Shown here: positions 33,173 to 41,800 of the stretch, one piece after another
Numbering within the stretch: the stretch's first letter is position 1
Layout of the letters: each line of letters opens with the position of its first letter
From: Arundinibacter roseus
Lineage (GTDB): Bacteria > Bacteroidota > Bacteroidia > Cytophagales > Spirosomataceae
Assembly (NCBI RefSeq): GCF_004348825.1
Contig: NZ_SMJU01000013.1
Coordinates: forward strand, 98,690-162,689
Length of the DNA stretch: 64,000 nucleotides
Direction of reading: 5' to 3'
Notes under the pieces: generated by a model
The model's database searches: none
Told to the model about the DNA's origin: nothing
Seen by the model: only the letters and a program-made list of their open reading frames with translations
Translations under genes and position numbers: made by a program

Positions 33173-34243
33173 ATGCAGACAGATAACAATCACCCCTACA
33201 TAGCCGACATTAAAGCCATACTCACAGCCGCCAAACAGCAGGTTTATTCTGCCGTAAATACTGCAATGGTGCAGGCTTATTGGCTCATTGGTAAGCGCAT
33301 TGTGGAGGAAGAACAAAACGGCAACGAAAGGGCTGAATATGGCAGTTTTTTGATTAAAAATCTTTCAACAGAACTGACCCAAACGTTTGGCAAAGGTTTT
33401 TCGGAAAGAGCCCTCAGAGAAATCAGGCAATTTTACCTCACTTTTCCACACGCTAACATTCGGCACTCACCGAGTGCCGAATCTGAAAACCCAACGGAAA
33501 AATACTTGTTTACAAAATTGAGCTGGACGCACATTAGGCAACTATTGAGAGTAGGCAACTCCGAAGCAAGAGCATATTACCTCAAAGAGACCGCCGAAAA
33601 CAATTGGTCGGTACGTACCCTGGACCGAAACATTGCCACTCAGTACTACGAACGATTGTTCCTGTCGCACGCCAAACAGCCTGTGATAGACGAAATGCAG
33701 GAAAAAACCAACGAGTTTACGCTGGATAAAAATGAATTTCTGAAAAGCCCTGCCGTGTTGGAGTTTTTAAATATCTCGCCCAATAAAGGCTATACCGAAG
33801 CCGAACTCGAAAAAGCAATTATTGATAACATACAGGATTTTTTGCTGGAATTGGGCAAGGGCTACGCCTTTGTAGCGCGGCAGCAAATCATCAAAACTAC
33901 CACCCGAGACTATTTTATTGACCTCGTTTTTTACAATTTTATCCTTAAATGTTTTGTGTTACTAGACCTTAAAACCGAGCGAATAAGCCATCAGGATGTA
34001 GGACAAATGGACATGTACGTGCGGATGTACGACGAAGAAATAAAAGCCGATAACGACAACCCCACCCTCGGCATTATCCTGTGCTCAGAAACCGATCAGG
34101 ACATAGCCCGGTACTCTATTCTCAAAGGCAACGAGCAACTTTTTGCATCCAAATACAAACTCTATCTCCCTTCTCCCGAAGAACTAAAAGCCGAAATAGA
34201 GAAAGAAAAACTTAATTTTAAATTGCAACATGCCATTGGTTAG
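33173..34243 (+). CDS. YhcG/DUF1016-family PD-(D/E)XK nuclease-domain protein
   Basis: A 356-residue protein with the two parts of the family. The N-terminal DUF1016 domain is helical (NTAMVQAYWLIGKRIVEEEQ, GFSERALREIRQFYLTFP, SWTHIRQLLRV, YYLKETAENNWSVRTLDRNI). The C-terminal nuclease domain carries Asp250 in YFIDLVFYN, Asp265-x-Lys267 in LLDLKTERI and GQMDMYVRMYD. The full catalytic set suggests an active DNase. The family is commonly linked to restriction or mobile loci and its function is still poorly known. Here it sits behind an hsdM stub and before a displaced glnS tail, so it is probably cargo of a small insertion. Confidence 0.9.
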   Translation: MQTDNNHPYIADIKAILTAAKQQVYSAVNTAMVQAYWLIGKRIVEEEQNGNERAEYGSFLIKNLSTELTQTFGKGFSERALREIRQFYLTFPHANIRHSPSAESENPTEKYLFTKLSWTHIRQLLRVGNSEARAYYLKETAENNWSVRTLDRNIATQYYERLFLSHAKQPVIDEMQEKTNEFTLDKNEFLKSPAVLEFLNISPNKGYTEAELEKAIIDNIQDFLLELGKGYAFVARQQIIKTTTRDYFIDLVFYNFILKCFVLLDLKTERISHQDVGQMDMYVRMYDEEIKADNDNPTLGIILCSETDQDIARYSILKGNEQLFASKYKLYLPSPEELKAEIEKEKLNFKLQHAIG

Positions 34244-34271
34244 CCACTTACCCTCACTACATCTCAGGCAA

Positions 34272-34349
34272 AACCTGCCCTGCGGAAAGCGCAACCGGGC
34301 GAGTCGTTTCAGATTTTGAGAAAAGGTTATTTTTGCACGGATGATGAAA
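34272..34349 (+). repeat. glnS 3'-end repeat, copy B (displaced)
   Basis: About 92% identical by eye to 32684-32761. In frame it still reads [20 protein letters not shown] and CTDDEN, then diverges and stops at a TAA about 30 bases on. Three of six differences are silent third-position changes, so it diverged as coding sequence before or after displacement. Confidence 0.9.
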
Positions 34350-34413
34350 ATCTTAGATTCACATTTGAAGTGCAACTTTTTATTTAACTCATTGATTGCC
34401 AATTAATATTTGT

Positions 34414-34599
34414 ATGAAGATAACAAGTCACATCGATAAACTTTTCACTATTGCGGGCGTTGTAATTTTAATATATCTACTTTCAAAGTTGCTTATTTTC
34501 AATTTAGATTTTAGATCATTTGATTATTTATTATTGGCTACATTGTCTTCAATACCAATAGCCAAAGACTATTTTATTAAAAAAGGTAGTGAAAGTTAA
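34414..34599 (+). CDS. Small membrane protein, hypothetical
   Basis: A 61-residue protein beginning MKITSHIDKLFTIAGVVILI with two hydrophobic segments (residues 11-31 and 38-50) and a basic tail (KDYFIKKGSES). Codon use is AT-rich compared with the flanking core genes. I start at the ATG at 34414 rather than an upstream TTG. No family recognised. It lies in the accessory strip after the displaced glnS tail. Confidence 0.4.
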   Translation: MKITSHIDKLFTIAGVVILIYLLSKLLIFNLDFRSFDYLLLATLSSIPIAKDYFIKKGSES

Positions 34600-34780
34600 T
34601 CTTATTCTTGTGAATAGAAATACAACTAAATTTATTGTTTTGTACAGAGAAATACGAAATACCTGAGTAGATATTTCAACTATACCTACACAACTCTGAC
34701 TAACTACAAATTCAATTCGATTGTATTTCTAATATGCACAATCCTTGGTCAAAGAAGCCTATCCTTATTGAATAGTCAAA

Positions 34781-34963
34781 ATGGAAAGAAGAATAGTTAA
34801 GTATTTAGATATATTTTTTGGTATCGTCCTTGTAGCGAAACTTCTTATAGAAAGTGGATCTAATGAAAAGTTCCCTTCAATTATAGCGAGCTGTATTTAT
34901 CTATATGCTGCTTTAAGAATGGCTTTTTTTATTTTCAAGTATAATTACAAATCAAAAACTTAA
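34781..34963 (+). CDS. Small membrane protein, hypothetical
   Basis: A 60-residue ORF (MERRIVKYLDIFFGIVLVAK ...) with two hydrophobic stretches and a basic C-terminus (KYNYKSKT). It has the same size and layout as the ORF at 34414 (a short polar start, KLLI after the first helix, a second helix, a basic tail), so the two may be distant duplicates, but identity is low. AT-rich, no family recognised. Confidence 0.35.
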   Translation: MERRIVKYLDIFFGIVLVAKLLIESGSNEKFPSIIASCIYLYAALRMAFFIFKYNYKSKT

Positions 34964-35052
34964 ATATTGGCTTACCTTACAATTTGATCGTCCAAAGGCT
35001 CGTCAAAATCATCACTTAATGATGAGTGAATTGAAATGTAAATAATTTTGAA

Positions 35053-35144
35053 TGTCAGGCTGAGCGAACAGGGCCGCCTGGCGGTCGAAGCCCGCCGGCA
35101 GACTGGCTTCGACCGCAGCGGCGGCCGCTTCGCTCAGCCTGACA
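35053..35144. repeat. GC-rich REP-like palindrome
   Basis: A 92-bp imperfect palindrome in an AT-rich gap (34964-35303). The outer arms TGTCAGGCTGAGCGAA (35053-35068) and 35129-35144 are perfect; the inner arms GCGGTCGAAGCC (35081-35092) and GGCTTCGACCGC (35105-35116) are also perfect, with a 12-nt loop. Sequences with GTCAGGCTGAGC and GTCGAAGCC arms recur as dispersed repeats in many bacterial genomes. The rest of the gap shows no gene. Confidence 0.8.
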
Positions 35145-35303
35145 AATTCCTAAACTTTATACTTTCTTTACAAATCTACTCACCTATCAATAATGTGAAA
35201 GCCCCTTTGGAAATTCCAAATGGTCGCTTAGTTAGCTTTGATTTTCAGAATGTGAATCACAAGGACAAAAAGTGTCAATATTTTTGTTGTAAAGCCAGAA
35301 TCA

Positions 35304-36185
35304 CTACTCCCCTTCGAGCGGCAGCACATCAACCGCTACTTTTAACTTCTGCTTTCCCGAACTAAATAAAATTCCTTTGAGCGGCGGAACGTCGCTGTAA
35401 TCGCGACCCCAGGCCGTGGTAATGTGCCGCAGGCCAGGAATGACGTTGTTTGTCGGGTCAAAATCGCACCAACCCAAGCCGGGCACATAGGCCGAAATCC
35501 AGGCATGCGACGCGTCAGAACCCTGTAACTTTTTGGCGCCGGGCGGTGGCTTGGTTTCCAGGTACCCGCTTACATAGCGGGCCGCAAAACCCATGCTGCG
35601 AATTGCTGCCAACGCTACGTGCGAAAAATCCTGACAAACCCCTTTGCGGTCTTTTAGTACCGATAAAATAGGCGTATGAATCGTGGTTGCGTCGGGCATA
35701 AATTCAAATTCCCGGAAAATCCTGGCACACAAATGCTGAACAGCCTCAAACAGTGGTCTGTTTTCTGGAAAAGAATCTTTTGCAAAAGCTTGAATTTCTT
35801 TTTCCCAATGAATAAACGGACTCGGAAGCATGAATTGTAACAACTCGTTGCGCAGATTTTGATCCACCTCTAACAGTCTTCGCGCCTCAGCGCAACTCAC
35901 CGACGGTTTTCCTTGAAGAGGCGGAGGGGCCGGCAAATTTTCCACGATACTCTCAGCCACCACGTGCAGTTCTTTGTGCGGCTGCTGAATGGAGAAATAG
36001 TGAATGGTATTTCCAAAAAAATCTGTACGCTGCACGAGCTCGGCAGGCGTGGGCGTGATAGTTAGCGTAAAAGCGCTGCATAGCTGCGTGGGGGTCGTTT
36101 TAGGACACAAACACGCAAGGCTGTGGTAGCCGTTCACAAAAACCTGGTACTCGTAGGTCGTCCGGTGTATTAATTTATATTTCAT
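35304..36185 (-). CDS. Transglutaminase-fold protein, ATP-grasp/alpha-E associated
   Basis: A 293-residue protein. An N-terminal beta domain (MKYKLIHRTTYEYQVFVNGY) precedes a transglutaminase-like papain-fold domain with the triad Cys184 (DRKGVCQDFSHVAL), His227 (DASHAWISAYVP) and Asp243 (WCDFDPTNN). It has no signal peptide, so it is cytoplasmic. Proteins of this type are encoded next to circularly permuted ATP-grasp and alpha-E genes and are predicted to cleave or transfer amide bonds of a peptide product. Its start overlaps the 3' end of the ATP-grasp/alpha-E gene by 11 bases, implying translational coupling. Confidence 0.88.
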   Translation of the reverse strand: MKYKLIHRTTYEYQVFVNGYHSLACLCPKTTPTQLCSAFTLTITPTPAELVQRTDFFGNTIHYFSIQQPHKELHVVAESIVENLPAPPPLQGKPSVSCAEARRLLEVDQNLRNELLQFMLPSPFIHWEKEIQAFAKDSFPENRPLFEAVQHLCARIFREFEFMPDATTIHTPILSVLKDRKGVCQDFSHVALAAIRSMGFAARYVSGYLETKPPPGAKKLQGSDASHAWISAYVPGLGWCDFDPTNNVIPGLRHITTAWGRDYSDVPPLKGILFSSGKQKLKVAVDVLPLEGE

Positions 36186-38745
36186 CCTTCCCGGTCAGAT
36201 TAGCCTCAACAAAAAGCGAATGCTGAATCGCCACGTGGTTAAAGTAAAGATTGGTAATATTTTCGGAAGCCGAAAGTACCAGCGTGGTAATATCGGCCAT
36301 GAGCGTATCCAATTCGGCCCGGTAGAGCGTTTCTGCGTCATACTGACAAAGTTGCGTGACATCAACCAGCTGAATTTTAGTAGCAGCTTCCAGAATCGTC
36401 TTTTGGGCCGGATTGAGGCGTTCCCCCGAAATCAGTGAGGGTAATTTATGCAGGTATTCAATCAGTAAATCAAACTGATACGTCAACGAATAAGGCGAAT
36501 GTTTATCCAACAAAACCATATCAAGTACGGCCACCAAACTCAGCTGCGAGCGGTAACTTGTCCGAAATCTCCCGAGCAAATGATGGTAATTCAAAAGAGC
36601 TTCCAGCAGTTCATTTTCGACAAAATCAGAATTTCTAAACACAAATCCTGACCGAATCACACTAACCCGCGAAAGAATACGCTCCATGAGTTTCCCACAT
36701 TCGAGCAGGTAAAAGGCATTGTCGCGCGCCATCGTTTCGGAAACCGCGCCGTAGAAAGTGAACATGCGGGTATAGAGCTTGTCCAGATTTTTTTGAACAA
36801 TGCGCTGTTCCGCTACGTGTTGATCCATGCTGCGAAACTTGGCAAGGCTCCCTTCAATGAGGTCAATTGCCCGCCCAACTTCGGGAGTCCACTGATCGCG
36901 GACGGATTTGATGGCGCGCAAAAAAGAATCAACCGAAGAGCCAATAGAGCCCATTCGATTGACATTAAATACCAGATCACTGATTTCCAGCAACGGATGC
37001 TGCAACCGCTCTTCTTCACCTTCGTCTACAAAACCCGGATACGTAAGGGTCAGGTGAGTAAGCGAGCGTAGCATGAGCGTCAGGTGTTCGGCTTGTTCAG
37101 GACCCCCATAATTTTGATTGACACTCAGGCTATTAAGCAAAACCTGAATATATGTAATCGTTGATAAAACGCGTTCGCCGTAGCGGCCCACCCAAAATAA
37201 ATTGTCGGCACTGCGACTAGGCAATGAACTTTGCTTGCGGCCCTGCGAAGTAGAAAGCGTGACCGAAAGTGTTTCCTGCGCCGGCTCCACCTCGTCACCT
37301 ACAATCCAGGTATCTTTTGAAATACCGCCATATTGATTGGAAAAAGTAAAACGGTCGCGTTCCGGCGAACTCCTCGTGAGGCCACCGGAAAGTACCTGAT
37401 AGCCATTTTCGGTGCCAATCACGAAGGCCCGCAAGGCGGCAAAACGAGGTTCGATGCGGGAATTGACATAGGAAGGTGTCGTTGAAAAACTTACTTCTTC
37501 CTGCGCCACAAAATCTGCCGGATTGGCCTGAATTTCTCGTTTTAGCTGCTCCAATTGATCTTTGGAAAGCGACTTGCCATAGATAGATCGGCTTGCTCGA
37601 TTCGCTTTTTTGATGATCAGTTTATGCAGATTCTGCAATACATAATTTTGCTCGCGCTCCTGCCCGCACCACCAGGTAGCTACGGAAGGCAGCAGCAGAT
37701 CCTGCCGCAGTAAATGCCGACAGGCTGCGTGCATGAAGGCCATGAGCGCGTTGTTTTCGAGTATTCCTGAGCCGGGCGGATTAATCACCGCTACTTTACC
37801 ACTCCGCATTGCCTGCAACAATCCCGGCACGCCAAGTTTTGATTCAACCCGAAGTTCGAGCGGGTCGCACCAGTCGTCATCTACCCTTCTGATTATGACA
37901 TCTACTTTTCGAAGTCCTTCAATGGATTTCAGCCAAACATAGCCATCACGCACGAGCAGGTCGTCGCCCTGCGCCAGAATATAGCCGAGGTAGGAAGCCA
38001 GATACGCATGTTCAAAATACGTTTCATTGTTGGGGCCGGGAGTTAAATACACGATTGTTAAATCGTCTTTTCCTTTCCCAAAAACCTTTGCAATTGTACT
38101 TTGGGTAGTGTTAAAAAAAGGCGATAGTCGTCTGACAAACAGACTTTCGGCCAAATCGGGCAGAATTTTGCTCATGACCGTCCGGTTTTCGAGCGCATAG
38201 CCCGAGCCCGACGGCACCTGCGTACGATTGTCGAGCACCCACATGCGTCCATCCGGGCCCCGCGCCATATCCACGGCATATTTGATAAGCTGATGCTGAC
38301 CCGAAAGTTTTACATCATGACAGGCGCGTAAAAATCCGGTATTGCGATAGACCAGATCCGGCGGCAGCACTTTGTCCCGAATCAGAGTTTGCGGTCCGTA
38401 CAAATCTTTCAGAATCAAATCCATCAGTTCGGCACGCTGTTGCAGCCCACGGCTGATTTCTTTCCATTCGGTTTGATGAATCAAAAACGGAATCGGGTCC
38501 AGCTGCCAGGGGCGGTTCAGGCCGTCAGAACCTTCATAGACGCTGTAGGTCACGCCATTTTCCTGAAGCCGACCCACAATTTCCTGATTTCGTACACCCA
38601 GTTCGCGCAAACCCAACTTTTCGAGCGCAGAAAAAAGTACATTCCAATGCGGTTTGAGTTCTCCCTTTCGATCCACAACTTCATCATACGAATAAAGCTC
38701 GCGGCGATAAGCCTGTAACAATCCGACGGAATTTTTCTGAATCAT
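36175..38745 (-). CDS. Circularly permuted ATP-grasp type 2 / alpha-E fusion protein
   Basis: An 856-residue two-part protein. Residues to about 470 form a circularly permuted ATP-grasp ligase: VYLTPGPNNETYFEHAYLA, KVDVIIRRVDDDWCDPLELR, LGVPGLLQAMRSGKVAVINP. From about residue 520 an alpha-E (DUF403) helical domain begins, SADNLFWVGRYGERVLSTI, and runs to the end. ATP-grasp enzymes join carboxylates to amines through an acylphosphate, so a peptide or amide product is predicted; the product is not known. A longer frame starts with a TTG at 38802, but that codon lies inside the TACCTTTG promoter box, so I chose the ATG at 38745. It overlaps the transglutaminase gene downstream. Confidence 0.9.
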   Translation of the reverse strand: MIQKNSVGLLQAYRRELYSYDEVVDRKGELKPHWNVLFSALEKLGLRELGVRNQEIVGRLQENGVTYSVYEGSDGLNRPWQLDPIPFLIHQTEWKEISRGLQQRAELMDLILKDLYGPQTLIRDKVLPPDLVYRNTGFLRACHDVKLSGQHQLIKYAVDMARGPDGRMWVLDNRTQVPSGSGYALENRTVMSKILPDLAESLFVRRLSPFFNTTQSTIAKVFGKGKDDLTIVYLTPGPNNETYFEHAYLASYLGYILAQGDDLLVRDGYVWLKSIEGLRKVDVIIRRVDDDWCDPLELRVESKLGVPGLLQAMRSGKVAVINPPGSGILENNALMAFMHAACRHLLRQDLLLPSVATWWCGQEREQNYVLQNLHKLIIKKANRASRSIYGKSLSKDQLEQLKREIQANPADFVAQEEVSFSTTPSYVNSRIEPRFAALRAFVIGTENGYQVLSGGLTRSSPERDRFTFSNQYGGISKDTWIVGDEVEPAQETLSVTLSTSQGRKQSSLPSRSADNLFWVGRYGERVLSTITYIQVLLNSLSVNQNYGGPEQAEHLTLMLRSLTHLTLTYPGFVDEGEEERLQHPLLEISDLVFNVNRMGSIGSSVDSFLRAIKSVRDQWTPEVGRAIDLIEGSLAKFRSMDQHVAEQRIVQKNLDKLYTRMFTFYGAVSETMARDNAFYLLECGKLMERILSRVSVIRSGFVFRNSDFVENELLEALLNYHHLLGRFRTSYRSQLSLVAVLDMVLLDKHSPYSLTYQFDLLIEYLHKLPSLISGERLNPAQKTILEAATKIQLVDVTQLCQYDAETLYRAELDTLMADITTLVLSASENITNLYFNHVAIQHSLFVEANLTGKDEI

Positions 38746-38799
38746 AGTGAGGTTGCTTATGTAGGGTTTAGGTCTTTCCAGTACTGTCTTACTTTCTCT

Positions 38800-38807
38800 C
38801 AAAGGTA
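38800..38807 (-). promoter_or_regulatory. -7 promoter element of the ATP-grasp/alpha-E operon
   Basis: Reads TACCTTTG on the minus strand, exact consensus, 54 bases before the ATG at 38745. It shows that the ATP-grasp and small transglutaminase genes can be transcribed independently of the large DUF2126 gene upstream. Confidence 0.5.
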
Positions 38808-38858
38808 GGAAAAACCATTTCTTCCTTACGTGCTGCGGTTATTTTCGCCGTTTTGTTA

Positions 38859-41800
38859 TTACTTACTTTTCCAGGCCTGCCGAAGATCGAGTAACGTCGG
38901 ATATTCAGGATTGATCAGATTTATGGGTGTATCGGCCTTCAAATTCTTTTTGTGCTCCGCTACAAACCGTGAAATCGTTGGTGTTGTTTTTACCGAAATC
39001 GGCACCGTATCCTGCTGCGAGGGCGTATGTCCAAAATTCCAGAACCGACTGATGCGACGCGACTCCGCTTCGTAGCTATTTACCGGATACGTATCAAAAC
39101 TACGACCTCCGGGATGAGACACAAAGTAGGTACAGCCACCCAGTACCCGATTGTTCCAGGTATCCACAATATCAAATACCAGCGGCGCGTCTACGCCGAT
39201 TGTCGGGTGCAGTGCCGATGGCGGATTCCAGGCTTTGTAGCGAATACCCGCCACAAACTCGCCTTTGATGCCCGTACTGCGAAGCGGCACCCGGCAACCG
39301 TTACAAACGAGAATATGACGATCCTGTACAATTCCGGTCAGTTTTACCTGCAAACGTTCGAGCGACGAGTCCACGAAGCGGGCCGTGCCGCTATTGGCCA
39401 ACTCTTCTCCCAATACGTGCCAGGGTTCAATTCCCAGCCGGATTTCGAGCTGCATGCTGTCTACCTGAATAGTGCCATAGTGCGGAAAGCGGAATTCAAA
39501 GAAAGGATCAAACCACGAAATATCGAAGTTATAACCCGCCGCTTTAAGATCGTTGACCACGTCAATCATGTCGAGGTAGGCAAAATGCGGCAGCAAAAAA
39601 CGGTCGTGAAGCTCTGTGCCCCAGCGAATTAGCTTTTTCTTATAAGGTTCTTTCCAGAACTTAGCCACCAACGCCCGCACGAGCAGGTTTTGTACCAGGT
39701 TCATGTGTTTGTGCGGGGGCATATCAAAAGCCCTGAATTCTAAAATCCCCAGCCGTCCGGTAGACGAATCGGGCGAGTAAAGTTTATCAATACAAAATTC
39801 TGCCCGGTGGGTATTTCCGGTGATATCTACCAGAAGATTTCTAAAAATTCGGTCCGTCATCCAGAATGGTACTTCACCCGATTCCGGTATTTGGTCAAAG
39901 GCAATTTCTACTTCATACAACCGCTCGTCGCGTCCCTCGTCGATGCGTGGCGCCTGACTCGTGGGCCCGATAAACGAACCCGCAAAAAGGTAACTCAAAG
40001 CCGGGTGATGCTGCCAGTAAGTAATCAAACTTCGGAGCAAATCCGGCCGGCGCAGAACCGGGCTATCGGCTGGTGTGGCCCCGCCAATTGTCACGTGGTT
40101 CCCTCCGCCCGTACCCGTATGCCGGCCATCGACCATGAACTTTTCGGTGCCCAACCGCGCCAAAAACGCCTCTTCGTAAAGTGCTGTCATGTTGTCGACA
40201 ATCTCCTGCCACGATTTTGCGGGATGAATATTTACTTCAATTACACCCGGATCCGGGGAAACTACCAGTTTCTGCATACGGTAATCTGACGGTGGTGTGT
40301 AGCCTTCAATCCGAACGGGAATCTGCAATTTTTCTGCCGTTGCCTCAATCGACGCAATCAGGTCGAGGTATTGTTCGAGGTAATCAAGCGGCGGCAGGAA
40401 GAGGTACAAAATTCCATCCCGCACTTCTACACAAATAGCTGTCCGAATGGTTTCTATTTCAAATAAAGGAGTTTTTTCTTCCTTGTCTTTTTTGGGCGTA
40501 GAGCGGGTCAAATCATAAGGCAACGACTGTGTCGGTTGCTTTTCTTCGTCATGCGAAAATTCCTCTTCGTAGCGGTCGTTCACCGTTTGTTCATAATTGC
40601 CTAGTTCCGGCAGGTCATCAAACAAGCTGCGTTCAATGGGCTGTGGCGTTTTTTCTTTGGTCACAAACGGAATGGACTCCAACGGCAAACGCAAACCCAC
40701 GGGTGAGTTGCCCGGAATCAGGAAGCAATGCCCCCGCCGAAACTCCCAGGGATGACTCTGCCAGGTGTCTTTTTCCGTATTCCATCGCAGCGGAAGCACG
40801 TAGCCAACGGGCGTGTTGAGACCTCGTTCCAATACGCTTGCCAGTGTACGTCGCTCTACCGAATCCGACAAATCTACCGAAAGCGGATCCAGATTTACGG
40901 GAATTTTACCTTCTTCCAGCGCCCAATAGAGCGGGTCTTCGTAGACTGCCGACAGAGCCGCCGGGTTTACGTTCAAATATTTCATCAACTCATCCGAAAA
41001 CCGTTTGGCATCCTCATGCGAGAATCCATTATCGGTTTCTTTGGCAATCAGCGCATCGTTTTTCCAAATCGATTTGCCATCGTTGCGCCAGTATAGCGCA
41101 TACTGCCAGCGCGGAAATGGCTCACCGGGGTACCACTTTCCCTGTCCAAAATGCAGCAGGCCACCGAAGGCAAAACGGTTTTTGAGCCGCAGAGCCAGGT
41201 CGTAGGAAAGCTTCCGTTTCAAGGCTCCATCGGCTACCGAATTCCACTCCGCCGATTCAAAATCATCAATAGATACAAAGGTTGGCTCGCCGCCCATCGT
41301 CAGGCGCACATCGCCCCGAATCAAATCATTTTCAACCACTTGCCCTACCTGCATTACCTGCTGCCATTGCTCGTCGGTGTAAGGCTTGGTCACGCGCGGA
41401 TCTTCCAGAATGCGAAACACCCGATTTTCAAAATCAAAACTTACTTCACAGCGATCCATGGCACCCGTTACGGGCGCAGCGCTGCTATAATGCGGTGTGC
41501 AGCAGAGCGGAATATGTCCCTCGCCGGCAAAAAGCCCGGAAGTTGGATCCAGACCAATCCAGCCGGCACCGGGTACATACGCTTCGGCCCAGGCGTGCAG
41601 GTCGGTAAAGTCCTGCTCAGGTCCCGACGGGCCGTCGAGCGATTTTATATCGGGCGTAAGCTGCACCAGATAGCCCGACACAAAACGGGAGGCAATGCCC
41701 AGATTCCGAAGGATTTGTACCAGTAGCCAGGCGGAGTCCCGGCACGAGCCGCTGAGGGTGGTGAGTGTATCTTCACAGGTCTGCACGCCCGGCTCCATTC

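Noticed and set aside
34396-34413. TTG start for the first small membrane ORF
   Set aside because: An ATG follows six codons later and gives a better N-terminus.
35048-35365. 105-codon plus-strand ORF
   Set aside because: It reads through the GC-rich palindrome and into the antisense of the transglutaminase gene; no family resemblance.
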